A stretch of DNA of 64,000 nt from Cryptobacterium curtum DSM 15641 (GTDB lineage: Bacteria; Actinomycetota; Coriobacteriia; Coriobacteriales; Eggerthellaceae): contig NC_013170.1 in assembly GCF_000023845.1 (NCBI RefSeq), positions 496,001 to 560,000 on the forward strand, read 5' to 3'. The notes beneath the pieces are model-generated. The model made no database searches. It was not told the origin of the DNA and saw only the letters and a program-made list of their open reading frames with translations. Position numbers and translations under genes: made by a program. Below, in pieces: positions 1-8,743 of this stretch; the stretch's first letter is position 1; every line of letters begins with the position of its first letter.

Positions 1-1410
1 GAAGATGTGGCTCGTCTGACCTGCTTTGGCCTGCAAGCACTGCAGCATCGCGGGCAGGAAAGTGCTGGTATTGCTGTTGGTGGTAATGGCACGGTTGTTG
101 CCTATAAAGATTTAGGTCTGGTCACACAGGTCTTTAACGAAAGTACTCTGTCTGCCCTGCAGGGTGATGTAGCGGTGGGGCATTGCCGCTATTCCACAGC
201 TGGCGGCGGGGGATGGGAATCCGCTCAGCCGCACCTGTCGGCTATCGATGATGTACTTATTGCGCTCGCGCACAACGGTACTCTGGTGAATACTACGCGA
301 ATTCGCGCGCAGCTGGTTGGTCAAGGAGTACAGCTTTACAGCAATACCGATAGTGAAGTGGCAGCCAAGGTTATTGGTGCCGAAACCAGTCGTACTCATC
401 ACCTTCGCGAAGGTATTCGTGCGATGATGTGCTTGCTTGAGGGCGCCTATGCGATGGTACTCGCAAGTCCTGATGCGCTCTATGCATTTCGCGACCCGAA
501 TGGCATTCGTCCTCTTTGCATTGGGCGTCTTGACAATGGTGGCTGGGTTGTTTCAAGCGAATCCTGTGGGCTTGATATTGTGGGCGCCACGTACTTGCGC
601 GATGTTGAACCGGGCGAAATCGTGCGGTTTTCAGCGGAAGGCATGGCAAGTGAACAGGGTGTGCCCGCCGGTCCACGCGCATCGTGCATTTTTGAATATG
701 TGTATTTTGCTCGTCCCGATTCGGTGTTGGATGGCCAAAATGTCTATACGGCTCGCCGCGAGATGGGGCGTATTCTTGCTGCTGAGGCACCTATCGATGC
801 CGATTTAGTGTTGGGCGTTCCCGATTCGGGCTTGCCGCCCGCTTTAGGTTTCGCTGAAGCATCGGGCATTCCGTATGCTGACGGTATTGTGAAAAACCGC
901 TATGTGGGACGCTCGTTCATTCAACCAACTCAAGCTATGAGACAGAATGCCATTCGTATTAAGCTTAACCCATTACCGCAGGTAATTGCCGGAAAACGCT
1001 TAGTGGTTATCGACGACAGTATTGTGCGTGGCAACACGAGCCGCAAGTTAGTTGAAATGCTGAAAGCTGCGGGTGCTGTCGAAGTGCATTTGCGTATCGT
1101 GTCGCCTGAAGTGGAATGGCCATGCTTCTTCGGCATCGATACTGACACACAAGATCAGCTGATTGCTGCCAATATGAATAACCAACAGATGTGTGAATCC
1201 ATCGGTTGTGATTCACTTGCTTTTATTTCGCTTGAGGGTCTTCATCGGGCGGTAACCGCTGATCATCCGGGCTTTTGCGATGCTTGTTTTTCGGGCAATT
1301 ACGTTATCGATATTCCTGATTCTCTGCAGGAAACAGGCTTTTTCGAGCGCAATCGCGTAACGTCTTACGCAGGTGGTGCACCCAGAAGCAACACGACTAC
1401 AGAAGGCTAA
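1..1410 (+). CDS. purF: Amidophosphoribosyltransferase (5' end outside window)
   Basis: First committed step of purine synthesis: transfers ammonia from glutamine to PRPP to give phosphoribosylamine, in the cytosol. The reading frame is open from base 1, so the GTG at 7 is internal (Val of the conserved EDVARLT stretch). The catalytic N-terminal Cys lies upstream of the window. The N-terminal Ntn glutaminase domain (ALQHRGQESAG) is followed by the phosphoribosyltransferase domain with the PRPP loop VIDDSIVRGNTSRK at about 1006-1045. Cysteines in ASCIFEY, MCESIGC and GFCDACF match the [4Fe-4S] ligands of the Bacillus-type enzyme, so an oxygen-sensitive form is likely. First of a rightward purine cluster, followed after 75 bases by purM. 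Confidence 0.97.
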   Translation, partial: EDVARLTCFGLQALQHRGQESAGIAVGGNGTVVAYKDLGLVTQVFNESTLSALQGDVAVGHCRYSTAGGGGWESAQPHLSAIDDVLIALAHNGTLVNTTRIRAQLVGQGVQLYSNTDSEVAAKVIGAETSRTHHLREGIRAMMCLLEGAYAMVLASPDALYAFRDPNGIRPLCIGRLDNGGWVVSSESCGLDIVGATYLRDVEPGEIVRFSAEGMASEQGVPAGPRASCIFEYVYFARPDSVLDGQNVYTARREMGRILAAEAPIDADLVLGVPDSGLPPALGFAEASGIPYADGIVKNRYVGRSFIQPTQAMRQNAIRIKLNPLPQVIAGKRLVVIDDSIVRGNTSRKLVEMLKAAGAVEVHLRIVSPEVEWPCFFGIDTDTQDQLIAANMNNQQMCESIGCDSLAFISLEGLHRAVTADHPGFCDACFSGNYVIDIPDSLQETGFFERNRVTSYAGGAPRSNTTTEG

Positions 1411-1485
1411 CCACAGAAGACCGCATGAGCCAAGCACACCTACGAGTGCCTGCGAGCTGGCGGAGACCGCAAAGGAGCAATAACG

Positions 1486-2721
1486 ATGACAGACAGGATC
1501 ACCGTGAGTGCTGCATCAGCCGACGATGCACCAGCGATGCCCAGCTGGGTTGGACAGGATTCAGTGACGTATGCACAGGCCGGTGTTGATACCGCCGAGG
1601 GCGCACGCGCCGTGGATGCCATCAAACAGTCGGTACAAAGTACTCGTCGCCCTGAAGTTATCGGAGATATCGGCGGCTTCGGGGGGCTATTTTCAATAGC
1701 AGCAGCAAAAGATATGGATGACCCCATTCTTGTATCGGGCACCGACGGTGTCGGTACGAAGCTACAGGTCGCCAAGATGGCTGGCAAACATGACACCGTG
1801 GGTATCGATCTGGTGGCAATGTGTGTCAACGATATTCTCGCTACCGGCGCCGAACCACTGTTTTTCTTAGACTACATTGCGGTGGGTAAGCTCAAAAGCG
1901 AAGCCGTTGCTGAAATTGTGGGCGGTATTGCCGAAGGCTGTCGTCAGGCTGGCTGTGCTCTTATTGGAGGGGAAATGGCCGAACATCCTGGCGTGATGGA
2001 TCCAGAAGAATACGATCTGTCAGGCTTTTCGGTGGGTGTTGTCGATCGCGCACGCATGCTTGATCCTGAAAACGTTACGGAAGGCGATGTGCTGCTAGGT
2101 CTAGCCTCAAGCGGGCTGCATTCCAATGGGTATTCTCTGGCTCGTAAGGTGTGCTTGGAAGGACGTACTCATTACGAAGTACGCCTGCCGCAGTCCCTTT
2201 TAGGCGGAGAAAGCGTGCAGGATGCGCTGCTTGAACCGACACGTATATACGTGAAATCGGTGCATACTGCACTGACAAATCATCCGCATGCGGTCCATGC
2301 TCTAGCGCATATTACTGGCGGGGGTATTACTGAAAACCTCAATCGTGCGCTACCGAGCCATCTTGATGCTCAGGTCGACATTGGTAGCTGGACTATGAAG
2401 CCCATTATTCCCTTTGTCTGTCGAGCGGCTAAACTGTCTGAATCTGAAGCACTTAAAACATTCAATATGGGTCTTGGTCTGGTACTTATTGTGGATGCTG
2501 CAGCGGTGGATAGCGTTGAGCACACCCTTCAAGAAGCTGGTGAAGAAGTTTTCCGTGTTGGGCATGTCGTAGCAGGCAGCGGCGCTGTACGCTATACCAA
2601 TGAAGGTGCTCTTTTGCATGATGTACTTGTTGAAGAGGAAGAAGAAAATCAACCAGTTACCCCCATTGAACAGCGTACACAAGAACGTGATGTGTTCTAC
2701 GAAGAAGAGGAGAGTGACTAG
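1486..2721 (+). CDS. purM: Phosphoribosylformylglycinamidine cyclo-ligase
   Basis: ATP-dependent ring closure of FGAM to AIR, fifth step of purine synthesis. Family motifs are clear: YAQAGVD near residue 29, GGFGGLF, SGTDGVGTKL, GGEMAEHPG and the GGGITENLNR region. An AAGGAGC ribosome site lies about 10 bases before the ATG. At 411 residues it is longer than the usual 340-350: about 24 extra residues at the N-terminus and an acidic tail of about 35 residues ending DVFYEEEESD. The same DV.YEEE pattern appears in an insertion in PurH of this operon (see findings). purN starts 3 bases after the stop, so the two are probably translationally coupled. Confidence 0.97.
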   Translation: MTDRITVSAASADDAPAMPSWVGQDSVTYAQAGVDTAEGARAVDAIKQSVQSTRRPEVIGDIGGFGGLFSIAAAKDMDDPILVSGTDGVGTKLQVAKMAGKHDTVGIDLVAMCVNDILATGAEPLFFLDYIAVGKLKSEAVAEIVGGIAEGCRQAGCALIGGEMAEHPGVMDPEEYDLSGFSVGVVDRARMLDPENVTEGDVLLGLASSGLHSNGYSLARKVCLEGRTHYEVRLPQSLLGGESVQDALLEPTRIYVKSVHTALTNHPHAVHALAHITGGGITENLNRALPSHLDAQVDIGSWTMKPIIPFVCRAAKLSESEALKTFNMGLGLVLIVDAAAVDSVEHTLQEAGEEVFRVGHVVAGSGAVRYTNEGALLHDVLVEEEEENQPVTPIEQRTQERDVFYEEEESD

Positions 2722-2724
2722 TTC

Positions 2725-3363
2725 ATGAATCGCTCACCTGCGTCTTCAGCTCCACTTAAAATTGGGGTACTTATCAGTGGAAGTGGCACGAATCTTCAGG
2801 CTATTATTGATGCTATTGAACAGGAAAATCTTGCCGCTGAAGTGGTTATGGTGCTGTCGAGTCGTCCTGATGCATACGGGCTCAAGCGTGCTGCCGATGC
2901 TGGTATTCCCACGGTGTCGCTTAATCGCGATGTGTATGCCGACCGAGCGGTGGCTGATGCCGCAATCGTCACAACTTTTAAGCAGGCGGGTGCCGAATAC
3001 CTGATAATGGCTGGTTATATGCGCATAATTGGCCCCATTGTGCTCAATGAATATCCTAATCGAGTGCTCAATGTGCACCCTGCTTTGCTGCCAGCTTTTC
3101 CGGGCGCTCATGCAATTGACGATGCCTGGCAGGCAGGGGTCAAGGTAACAGGTGTGACTGTTCATTTTGCCAATGCACTTTACGATCAAGGGCCGATTAT
3201 CGCCCAGCGTGCGGTGCCGATACATGAAGATGATACGCGTGAGGCCTTAGAGGCACGCATTCACGAAGTCGAGCACGAGCTATATCCCTGGGTAATTGCG
3301 CGACTTGCGGCTGGCGATATCTCGATAGATCCCGAAGGGAAGGTGCACATCGCTCATGCATAA
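2725..3363 (+). CDS. purN: Phosphoribosylglycinamide formyltransferase
   Basis: Transfers the formyl group from 10-formyl-tetrahydrofolate to GAR, third step of purine synthesis. 212 residues, typical size. Starts with LKIGVLISGSGTNLQAII, the phosphate-binding loop of the family. The catalytic triad is present: Asn and His in NVHPALLP and Asp in LYDQGP. A GGAGAG ribosome site lies inside the end of purM. Its last 8 bases overlap the next gene, an XdhC-family protein, so the two are joined at the translational level. Confidence 0.97.
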   Translation: MNRSPASSAPLKIGVLISGSGTNLQAIIDAIEQENLAAEVVMVLSSRPDAYGLKRAADAGIPTVSLNRDVYADRAVADAAIVTTFKQAGAEYLIMAGYMRIIGPIVLNEYPNRVLNVHPALLPAFPGAHAIDDAWQAGVKVTGVTVHFANALYDQGPIIAQRAVPIHEDDTREALEARIHEVEHELYPWVIARLAAGDISIDPEGKVHIAHA

Positions 3364-4342
3364 GGAAACCGTGCGTCGTATTATTTCCGATCTTAATGCG
3401 GGCAGACCGCCGCAGTTTCCGCTTGATGATTTCCCGTGCTTTTCTGCTGAAGCAACTGAAGGAAACCCACATATCACTCCTGCGAGTGCTTCTGTTATTG
3501 CGCAGAGTCTTACTGTGGCAGATATTCCTGTGTTTGAGCGCGCACTTTTAGCGATCGACGCTGCTGAACAGGCGTGGATTGGGTTCAAGATTGTTTTTGA
3601 TGCCACTGAGGCCACGCGCAACAAAGATAATGCGGTAACGCGTGAATATGGCGCGCAGGGTTCCGCCGACGGACAGTCGGGAGTATTTTTTTGCAACGAG
3701 GCGCGTGAGATTGTTTTCTCGCGTACCCCATCGCCGCGCGATGTCTTCCAGATGAAAGACGTTACCCGTGGTCCCTCTATGCATACCGAGCAATTTCCTG
3801 GTCTTACCTGGTGTTCTGTTGCGCTTTTTGCTCCTGTTCAGGTGTGGCTGATAGGCGCGAGTGATGTCGCAGCCGAAGTGGCTACCTTAGCGGGTCATGT
3901 TGGCTTTTCGGTGACGGTTATCGATGATGATGCCACCTATCTCAATGCGGATCGTTTTCCGCAGGCTCGTCGACTGTTGCTTGAGAACTTCGATGACCTC
4001 GCCAATCTTTCTGCTGCGCCTAAAGATTACGTTTGTGTGTTAACGCGCGGGCATATGCACGATCCAGAAGGCTGCTTATGGGCACAGCGTGCCAACGTGC
4101 ACTATACCGGTATGATGGGTTGTGCCGGTAAGAATTCGCGCGTAGCCGATCTGTGCCGTCAAGCTGGCATGACCGAAGCGCAGTGGGAGCGCATCAAACG
4201 TCCCATTGGTCTGAAATTTGGTGCAAAAACTCCCGCTGAGCTTGCCATTGCTATTGTGGCCGAACTGGTAGATGTGCGCTATCGTGAACGGTATAGCGAA
4301 CAGGAAATCCGTCAGCATGAATCGGATCTCGGAAGGAATTAA
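3356..4342 (+). CDS. XdhC/CoxI-family protein inside the purine operon
   Basis: 328 residues. The C-terminal half matches the XdhC Rossmann domain: QVWLIGASDVAAEVA is followed by VTVIDDDATYLN, then TRGHMHDPEGCLWA, YTGMMGCAGK and IGLKFGAKTPAELAIAIVAE. Known members bind molybdenum cofactor and hand it, sulfurated, to xanthine dehydrogenase-type hydroxylases. The N-terminal 160 residues are less typical, and I do not see a full XdhC_CoxI N-domain. The gene overlaps purN by 8 bases and ends 2 bases before purH, so it is co-transcribed with purine synthesis genes and not with a dehydrogenase. No molybdenum hydroxylase gene lies in the window. The role here is inferred only: maturation of a purine hydroxylase, or a recruited function. 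Confidence 0.85.
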   Translation: MHKETVRRIISDLNAGRPPQFPLDDFPCFSAEATEGNPHITPASASVIAQSLTVADIPVFERALLAIDAAEQAWIGFKIVFDATEATRNKDNAVTREYGAQGSADGQSGVFFCNEAREIVFSRTPSPRDVFQMKDVTRGPSMHTEQFPGLTWCSVALFAPVQVWLIGASDVAAEVATLAGHVGFSVTVIDDDATYLNADRFPQARRLLLENFDDLANLSAAPKDYVCVLTRGHMHDPEGCLWAQRANVHYTGMMGCAGKNSRVADLCRQAGMTEAQWERIKRPIGLKFGAKTPAELAIAIVAELVDVRYRERYSEQEIRQHESDLGRN

Positions 4343-4344
4343 TT

Positions 4345-6045
4345 ATGGAAAGCCCCCAGATCAGGCGTGTACTTATTTCTGTTACCGACAAGACGGGTGT
4401 CATTGACTTTGCCCGTGCTCTTTCGGGAGAGTTCGGCGCACAAATTATTTCAACAGGCGGCACAGCACGGACGCTTTCTGAAGCAGGCGTGCCCGTTACT
4501 TCCATTGAAGATGTGACGGGTTTTCCCGAAATGATGGATGGTCGCGTGAAGACCCTGCATCCAAGCGTTCATGGCGGTCTGCTTGCGCGCCGCGATAACC
4601 CGCAGCATCTCAACGATGCAGCTCACCAGGGCATCGAGATGATCGACATGGTTGTTGTTAACCTCTATGCCTTTGAGAAAACGGTTACCCAGGGAGCTGA
4701 TTTTGCCGAGTGCATTGAGCATATTGATATCGGTGGTCCGTCGATGTTGCGCAGTGCAGCGAAGAACTTTGAGTCAGTAACTGTTGTTACCAATCCATTT
4801 TCCTACAAACATATTCTTGCCGAGATGAGAGAAACAGGAGGTACCACCACTCGCGCTACGCGTTTTGTTCTGGCGCGTGAGGCGTTTCGCCTGACCGGTG
4901 CTTACGATACTGCTATCACCGATTGGTTGACTAACCAGATGCCTGAAAATGTCGATAGCTCAAAGTTTCTGTCGGCAGCTTGGGTAGAAACCGAAGGTAT
5001 TGAAGCATCACAGACCGGCAACGAAGTGACGGCTGGTGAGATGAGCGCTCGTGAAGTCGCGACGGGGGGCGATGTCGTTTACGAAGAGGAATGGCCCCAG
5101 CAGCTTAACCTTTCGTACAGTCGGGTGCAGATATTGCGCTATGGCGAAAATCCTCATCAGGCAGCAGCCTTCTATCGACTCCCTGATGCTCCATCTCATT
5201 CGCTCGCCCATGCCGAACAGTTGGGTGGTAAGCCTTTGTCGTACAACAATCTGCTTGACGCCGATGCCTGCTGGACAATTGTGTGCGGCCTCAATGAGAC
5301 CGCAGTGGTTATTCTGAAGCATCAGAACCCCTGTGGATCGGCTTGTGCGGATACGGTGGGTGAAGCGTTCGAACGCGCTTTTGCCTGCGATGAGAAGAGT
5401 GCATATGGCGGTATTATTGCTGCAAACCGCATGGTGACAGCCGACATGGTTGCCCGTATTAACGCCCATAAACTCTTTATGGAAGTGCTGATTGCACCCG
5501 ACTATGAACCAGCTGCTTTAGAGCTGCTTCAGCAGAAAAAGAATCTGCGTATTTTGCGTACCGGTGGAACGGATGTGTTTGATGCCACCCGGCAGGAGCT
5601 GCGCAGCATCGACGGTGGTCTGCTTGTACAGACTATCGATACCGTCTCAGAAGATCCTGCAACCTTTACGATTCCTACCAAGCGCAAGCCGACGGCCGCA
5701 GAGCTGGACGATCTTCTGTTTGCCTGGAAGGTCTGCAAGGGTGTGAAATCAAACGCTATTTTAGTGGCGAAGAATAAAGCAGGTATTGGTATGGGTCCTG
5801 GTCAGCCAAATCGTGTCGATTCGGCTCGTATCGCCTGCCAACGTGCTGGCGTTGCGTGCAAAGGGGCAGTAGCTGCTTCTGACGCCTTCTTCCCGTTCCG
5901 CGATGGGGTAGATACGCTGGCCGAACAGGGAATCACCGCTATCATTCAGCCCGGTGGCTCAATACACGATGACGAAGCGATACAGGCGGCTGACGAAGCA
6001 GGTATTACCATGGTGTTTACCGGACACCGTCACTTCCGTCACTAG
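4345..6045 (+). CDS. purH: Bifunctional AICAR formyltransferase / IMP cyclohydrolase
   Basis: Last two steps to IMP. The N-terminal MGS-like cyclohydrolase domain has LISVTDKTGVIDFA, STGGTARTL and GRVKTLHPSVHGG. The C-terminal AICAR transformylase domain has RYGENPHQ, the catalytic Lys-His in LKHQNPCGSA, KSNAILVAKN and the conserved end TGHRHFRH. GGAAGG ribosome site, ATG start. At 566 residues it is about 50 longer than usual. Extra residues lie between the domains at about 213-250 and include an acidic stretch with DVVYEEE just before the second domain. Last gene of the purine cluster. A hairpin terminator follows at 6086. Confidence 0.97.
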   Translation: MESPQIRRVLISVTDKTGVIDFARALSGEFGAQIISTGGTARTLSEAGVPVTSIEDVTGFPEMMDGRVKTLHPSVHGGLLARRDNPQHLNDAAHQGIEMIDMVVVNLYAFEKTVTQGADFAECIEHIDIGGPSMLRSAAKNFESVTVVTNPFSYKHILAEMRETGGTTTRATRFVLAREAFRLTGAYDTAITDWLTNQMPENVDSSKFLSAAWVETEGIEASQTGNEVTAGEMSAREVATGGDVVYEEEWPQQLNLSYSRVQILRYGENPHQAAAFYRLPDAPSHSLAHAEQLGGKPLSYNNLLDADACWTIVCGLNETAVVILKHQNPCGSACADTVGEAFERAFACDEKSAYGGIIAANRMVTADMVARINAHKLFMEVLIAPDYEPAALELLQQKKNLRILRTGGTDVFDATRQELRSIDGGLLVQTIDTVSEDPATFTIPTKRKPTAAELDDLLFAWKVCKGVKSNAILVAKNKAGIGMGPGQPNRVDSARIACQRAGVACKGAVAASDAFFPFRDGVDTLAEQGITAIIQPGGSIHDDEAIQAADEAGITMVFTGHRHFRH

Positions 6046-6085
6046 GGTATTTCGCCTCAAGGCTTCTTGATCACAAATGCTTCAA

Positions 6086-6123
6086 CGAGCATTGCTTGCT
6101 GTTTTCACGGTATGCAGTGCTCG
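6086..6123. terminator. Hairpin between convergent purH and J-domain gene
   Basis: Left arm CGAGCATTGC (6086-6095) pairs with GCAGTGCTCG (6114-6123), 10 pairs with one G-T wobble and an 18-base loop. Only a short T tract follows on the plus strand. It sits between two convergent genes, where a shared terminator is expected. Confidence 0.6.
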
Positions 6124-6206
6124 TTTGCGTTACAGCTTTTGCGGTGCGCGTGGCTGGCCTTTTACTTGAGCAGTTGTGAATGATGAGCTTGCAGTACTAC
6201 AAGCTA

Positions 6207-7046
6207 TCAGCTTGAGACCTTTACCTTTTCTCGTGCGGTACGCAGGGTTGAGACGCTGCGCCTGATGGTGCTGATATCGACCAGAACAGCGATTCCAAAA
6301 AACACAAATAGCCCTGCGCCGATACCAGCGCCAAGTCGGGGCATAAACCAGGCGATAAGGGGACCAAAAAAAATAATAAACGGCAGCACGAGGAAGCTCG
6401 TACATCCCTTAACTTCGCGCGCCACAGCAAGCAAAAGGGTAGCGACCACATAGGCAAACATGCCGATGGCGACGGCACCAAGCGAAGAACAGAGCGCAAG
6501 AACAGCCAGTTTGACTGCGCATCCTAAGAGCGTTTGACGCAAGTCGGCTTTTGCTTCACGTTCTTCTTCCTGAGGTGTCTTACGCGGTGCACGCGTGAAT
6601 TCCGTAAAGAAGGGGTCACCTTCAAAGGGGTTGGCATACCCCTGTCCCCAGACGCCACCACGTCGCGCACGTTGCCGATTATCTGCGTTTGCAGCGCCTC
6701 TTTGGCCTGATCCAATATCGTCCCAGCTGGTCCACACATAATCAACGGTAAAGGGGAAACCCTCAAAAGGGTCGCCATTATGGGGAACACCGCTGGAAGG
6801 ATGCGCATAGGGTGAACTGTACGTGGTTGCGCGTGGCCCATATTCAGGGTCCCATTTACCCGAATTGAGCACATCGCGCGCTTCGTTAATCAGCTTCGTT
6901 CGCTCTTCAGCCGCTTGCTTTTCGGTTGGGTCTGAAAACCGATCAGGATGATTCTCGCGAATTTTACGACGATGAGCGGCTTTGATGTCATCTTCACTAG
7001 CGCCGTCTGCAAGACCAAGTATGTTAAGGGCTTCTGATTTCTTCAT
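6207..7046 (-). CDS. J-domain (DnaJ-like) membrane protein
   Basis: About 279 residues. The N-terminal J domain starts KKSEALNILGLADGASEDDIKAAHR and holds the HPD tripeptide (ENHPDRFSD) that stimulates the Hsp70 ATPase. A Gly/Pro/aromatic-rich middle (about residues 80-170) follows, then at least three hydrophobic segments towards the C-terminus with short basic loops and a Lys/Arg-rich end. A membrane-tethered DnaK partner is the natural reading. The client is unknown. It lacks the zinc-finger and substrate domains of DnaJ proper. The frame is open to 7127, but the ATG at 7046 (or 7055) just before the J domain is the likely start. The ribosome site is weak. Confidence 0.8.
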   Translation of the reverse strand: MKKSEALNILGLADGASEDDIKAAHRRKIRENHPDRFSDPTEKQAAEERTKLINEARDVLNSGKWDPEYGPRATTYSSPYAHPSSGVPHNGDPFEGFPFTVDYVWTSWDDIGSGQRGAANADNRQRARRGGVWGQGYANPFEGDPFFTEFTRAPRKTPQEEEREAKADLRQTLLGCAVKLAVLALCSSLGAVAIGMFAYVVATLLLAVAREVKGCTSFLVLPFIIFFGPLIAWFMPRLGAGIGAGLFVFFGIAVLVDISTIRRSVSTLRTAREKVKVSS

Positions 7047-7287
7047 GGCATGCATTATCCAATGATGCTCTGCTCTTGCGGATAGCAATAGTGAGCTGTC
7101 AACGGGGTGTAACCCAACTGACTGCAACTATCTGGGATGATAACGACAAGACGATACTTGCAACAGTAATCCGCGTTCAGCGCTGCTGTTGTTTATGTTT
7201 GTCGCCTGTCCGCTGCCAAGTGGCATCAGGGCAGATGGGATATACTTGCCCGGTTGGATACGACGGGATAGCTGAAAGGAGCAGGTG

Positions 7288-8730
7288 TTGAAGAAGGCCA
7301 TCTTTCTCGTGCTGGCCGTCGTCGCAGGCTGTTTCCTTATCAGTAATGCCGAGACGATTGCCAGCATTTACGATGCCGCTCAGTCAGGCGCAACGATTCC
7401 GCTGATTCTCGCCTGCATTATTATGGTGGCTCGTCATGTGACTCAAGCAGTTTCCTACAAAGCGGCCTTTGAGGCAGTTGGTTTTTCAGGTCGTGGACTG
7501 TGGGAATATATCGTTCTTATTTTTAGCCTGGTGTTTATTAATACGTTCTGCCTGTTTTCAGGCGCGACGGGTGTGGCATTCATTGTGGACGACGCCCACC
7601 GTAAGGGCGCCAACCTAGGTAAAGCGACCAGTGGAGCGATCCTTTCGCAGATCGGTTATTTTTCGGCTCTGCTGGTGATATCGATTATTGGTTTTATCAC
7701 GATGATCGTTTCGGATTCAATCAACACGGTCTTTGTGATTGGTGCTCTCCTGTTGGCAGCGACTCTTCTGGTACTGTCGAGCTTATACATCATTGGGTTC
7801 TTTCAACCGCAGTGGCTCTATGGCTTCTTCCGCCGCCTTGCCGTGCCGGTGGGTGCCATCGCGCGCAAAGTGCGTCGTCCGCTGCGTGCACAATGGGCAG
7901 GTGATACGGCGGACTCGTTTATCACCTCGGCACAGATTATGGCTTCAAACCCACTGGGAACGTTTACCAGTGTGGCGTGGGCATCGCTTTCAGCTGTGTT
8001 GAATATGCTATCGCTTGTTGCTATTGGCTTTGCGTTTGGATTTGAAAATGTGGCAGCGCTTATTGCAGCATTTGCACTGGCGGCGATCTCGGTTATTTTG
8101 AGTCCGACACCGCAAGGTATCGGCGTTGTTGAAGCGGCTATTGCAGCAGTTCTTACCGCTTACGGCTGCTCGCTTCCTACCGCAACGGCTATCGCGCTTC
8201 TCTATCGCGGCATTATGTTTTGGGTGCCTTTTTGTATTGGAGCGGTACTCTTGTCGCAATCGGGTTTCTTCAAAACAAAAAAGAATCCGACGCAAAAACA
8301 GCGCGACAAAGATGTTGCGTGGATTAGCGGTACGGCGGTGGGTATCGTTGGTGCCGTTAGCATCGCGTCGTACTTTGTCCCTGCGCTTTTGGCGCCCTAC
8401 AACGCGCTGGTGGAATGGATCGACTTTTCCAATGTGTTTGCCGGACCTGCCATCGTATTCTTTGGGGTGCTGCTGATTGTTTTGGCAGCGGGTTTGGTCA
8501 GGCGCTATCGTACCTGTATGGCTCTGACGGTAACGGTGCTACTTTTACTGGCAAGCATCCAGTTCTTGTTTTTTGAAACCATTACGGTTGCTGTGGTGTG
8601 TGTTGGTCTTGCGGTTTGGATATTTATCAAGCGTGCCTCGTTCGACAAGCCAATGCCGCCCTTAGAAGATTTGCAGACGCTTGGCAGAGAAAAAATTCAG
8701 GCGTGGAGTTCCCGAAAGAATAGCAAGTAA
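7288..8730 (+). CDS. Flippase-like membrane protein (LPG synthase TM family)
   Basis: About 480 residues and strongly hydrophobic, with 11 or more predicted membrane helices. The N-terminal 320 residues resemble the lysylphosphatidylglycerol synthase transmembrane / UPF0104 flippase-like family: FCLFSGATGVAFIVDDAHRKG, GAILSQIGYF and SPTPQGIGVVEAAIAAVL are family-like. The soluble aminoacyl transferase domain of MprF is absent. It may move a lipid or polyprenyl-linked substrate across the membrane. The substrate is unknown. GTG (7285) and TTG (7288) are adjacent. An AAAGGAG site is better spaced for TTG. An ATP-grasp gene follows after 13 bases, so a joint pathway is likely. Confidence 0.75.
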   Translation: MKKAIFLVLAVVAGCFLISNAETIASIYDAAQSGATIPLILACIIMVARHVTQAVSYKAAFEAVGFSGRGLWEYIVLIFSLVFINTFCLFSGATGVAFIVDDAHRKGANLGKATSGAILSQIGYFSALLVISIIGFITMIVSDSINTVFVIGALLLAATLLVLSSLYIIGFFQPQWLYGFFRRLAVPVGAIARKVRRPLRAQWAGDTADSFITSAQIMASNPLGTFTSVAWASLSAVLNMLSLVAIGFAFGFENVAALIAAFALAAISVILSPTPQGIGVVEAAIAAVLTAYGCSLPTATAIALLYRGIMFWVPFCIGAVLLSQSGFFKTKKNPTQKQRDKDVAWISGTAVGIVGAVSIASYFVPALLAPYNALVEWIDFSNVFAGPAIVFFGVLLIVLAAGLVRRYRTCMALTVTVLLLLASIQFLFFETITVAVVCVGLAVWIFIKRASFDKPMPPLEDLQTLGREKIQAWSSRKNSK

Positions 8731-8743
8731 TGAGGGATGACGC

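Noticed and set aside
7-1410. purF starting at the GTG at base 7
   Set aside because: The frame is open from base 1 and residues before it (ED) match the purF family; the catalytic Cys is upstream.
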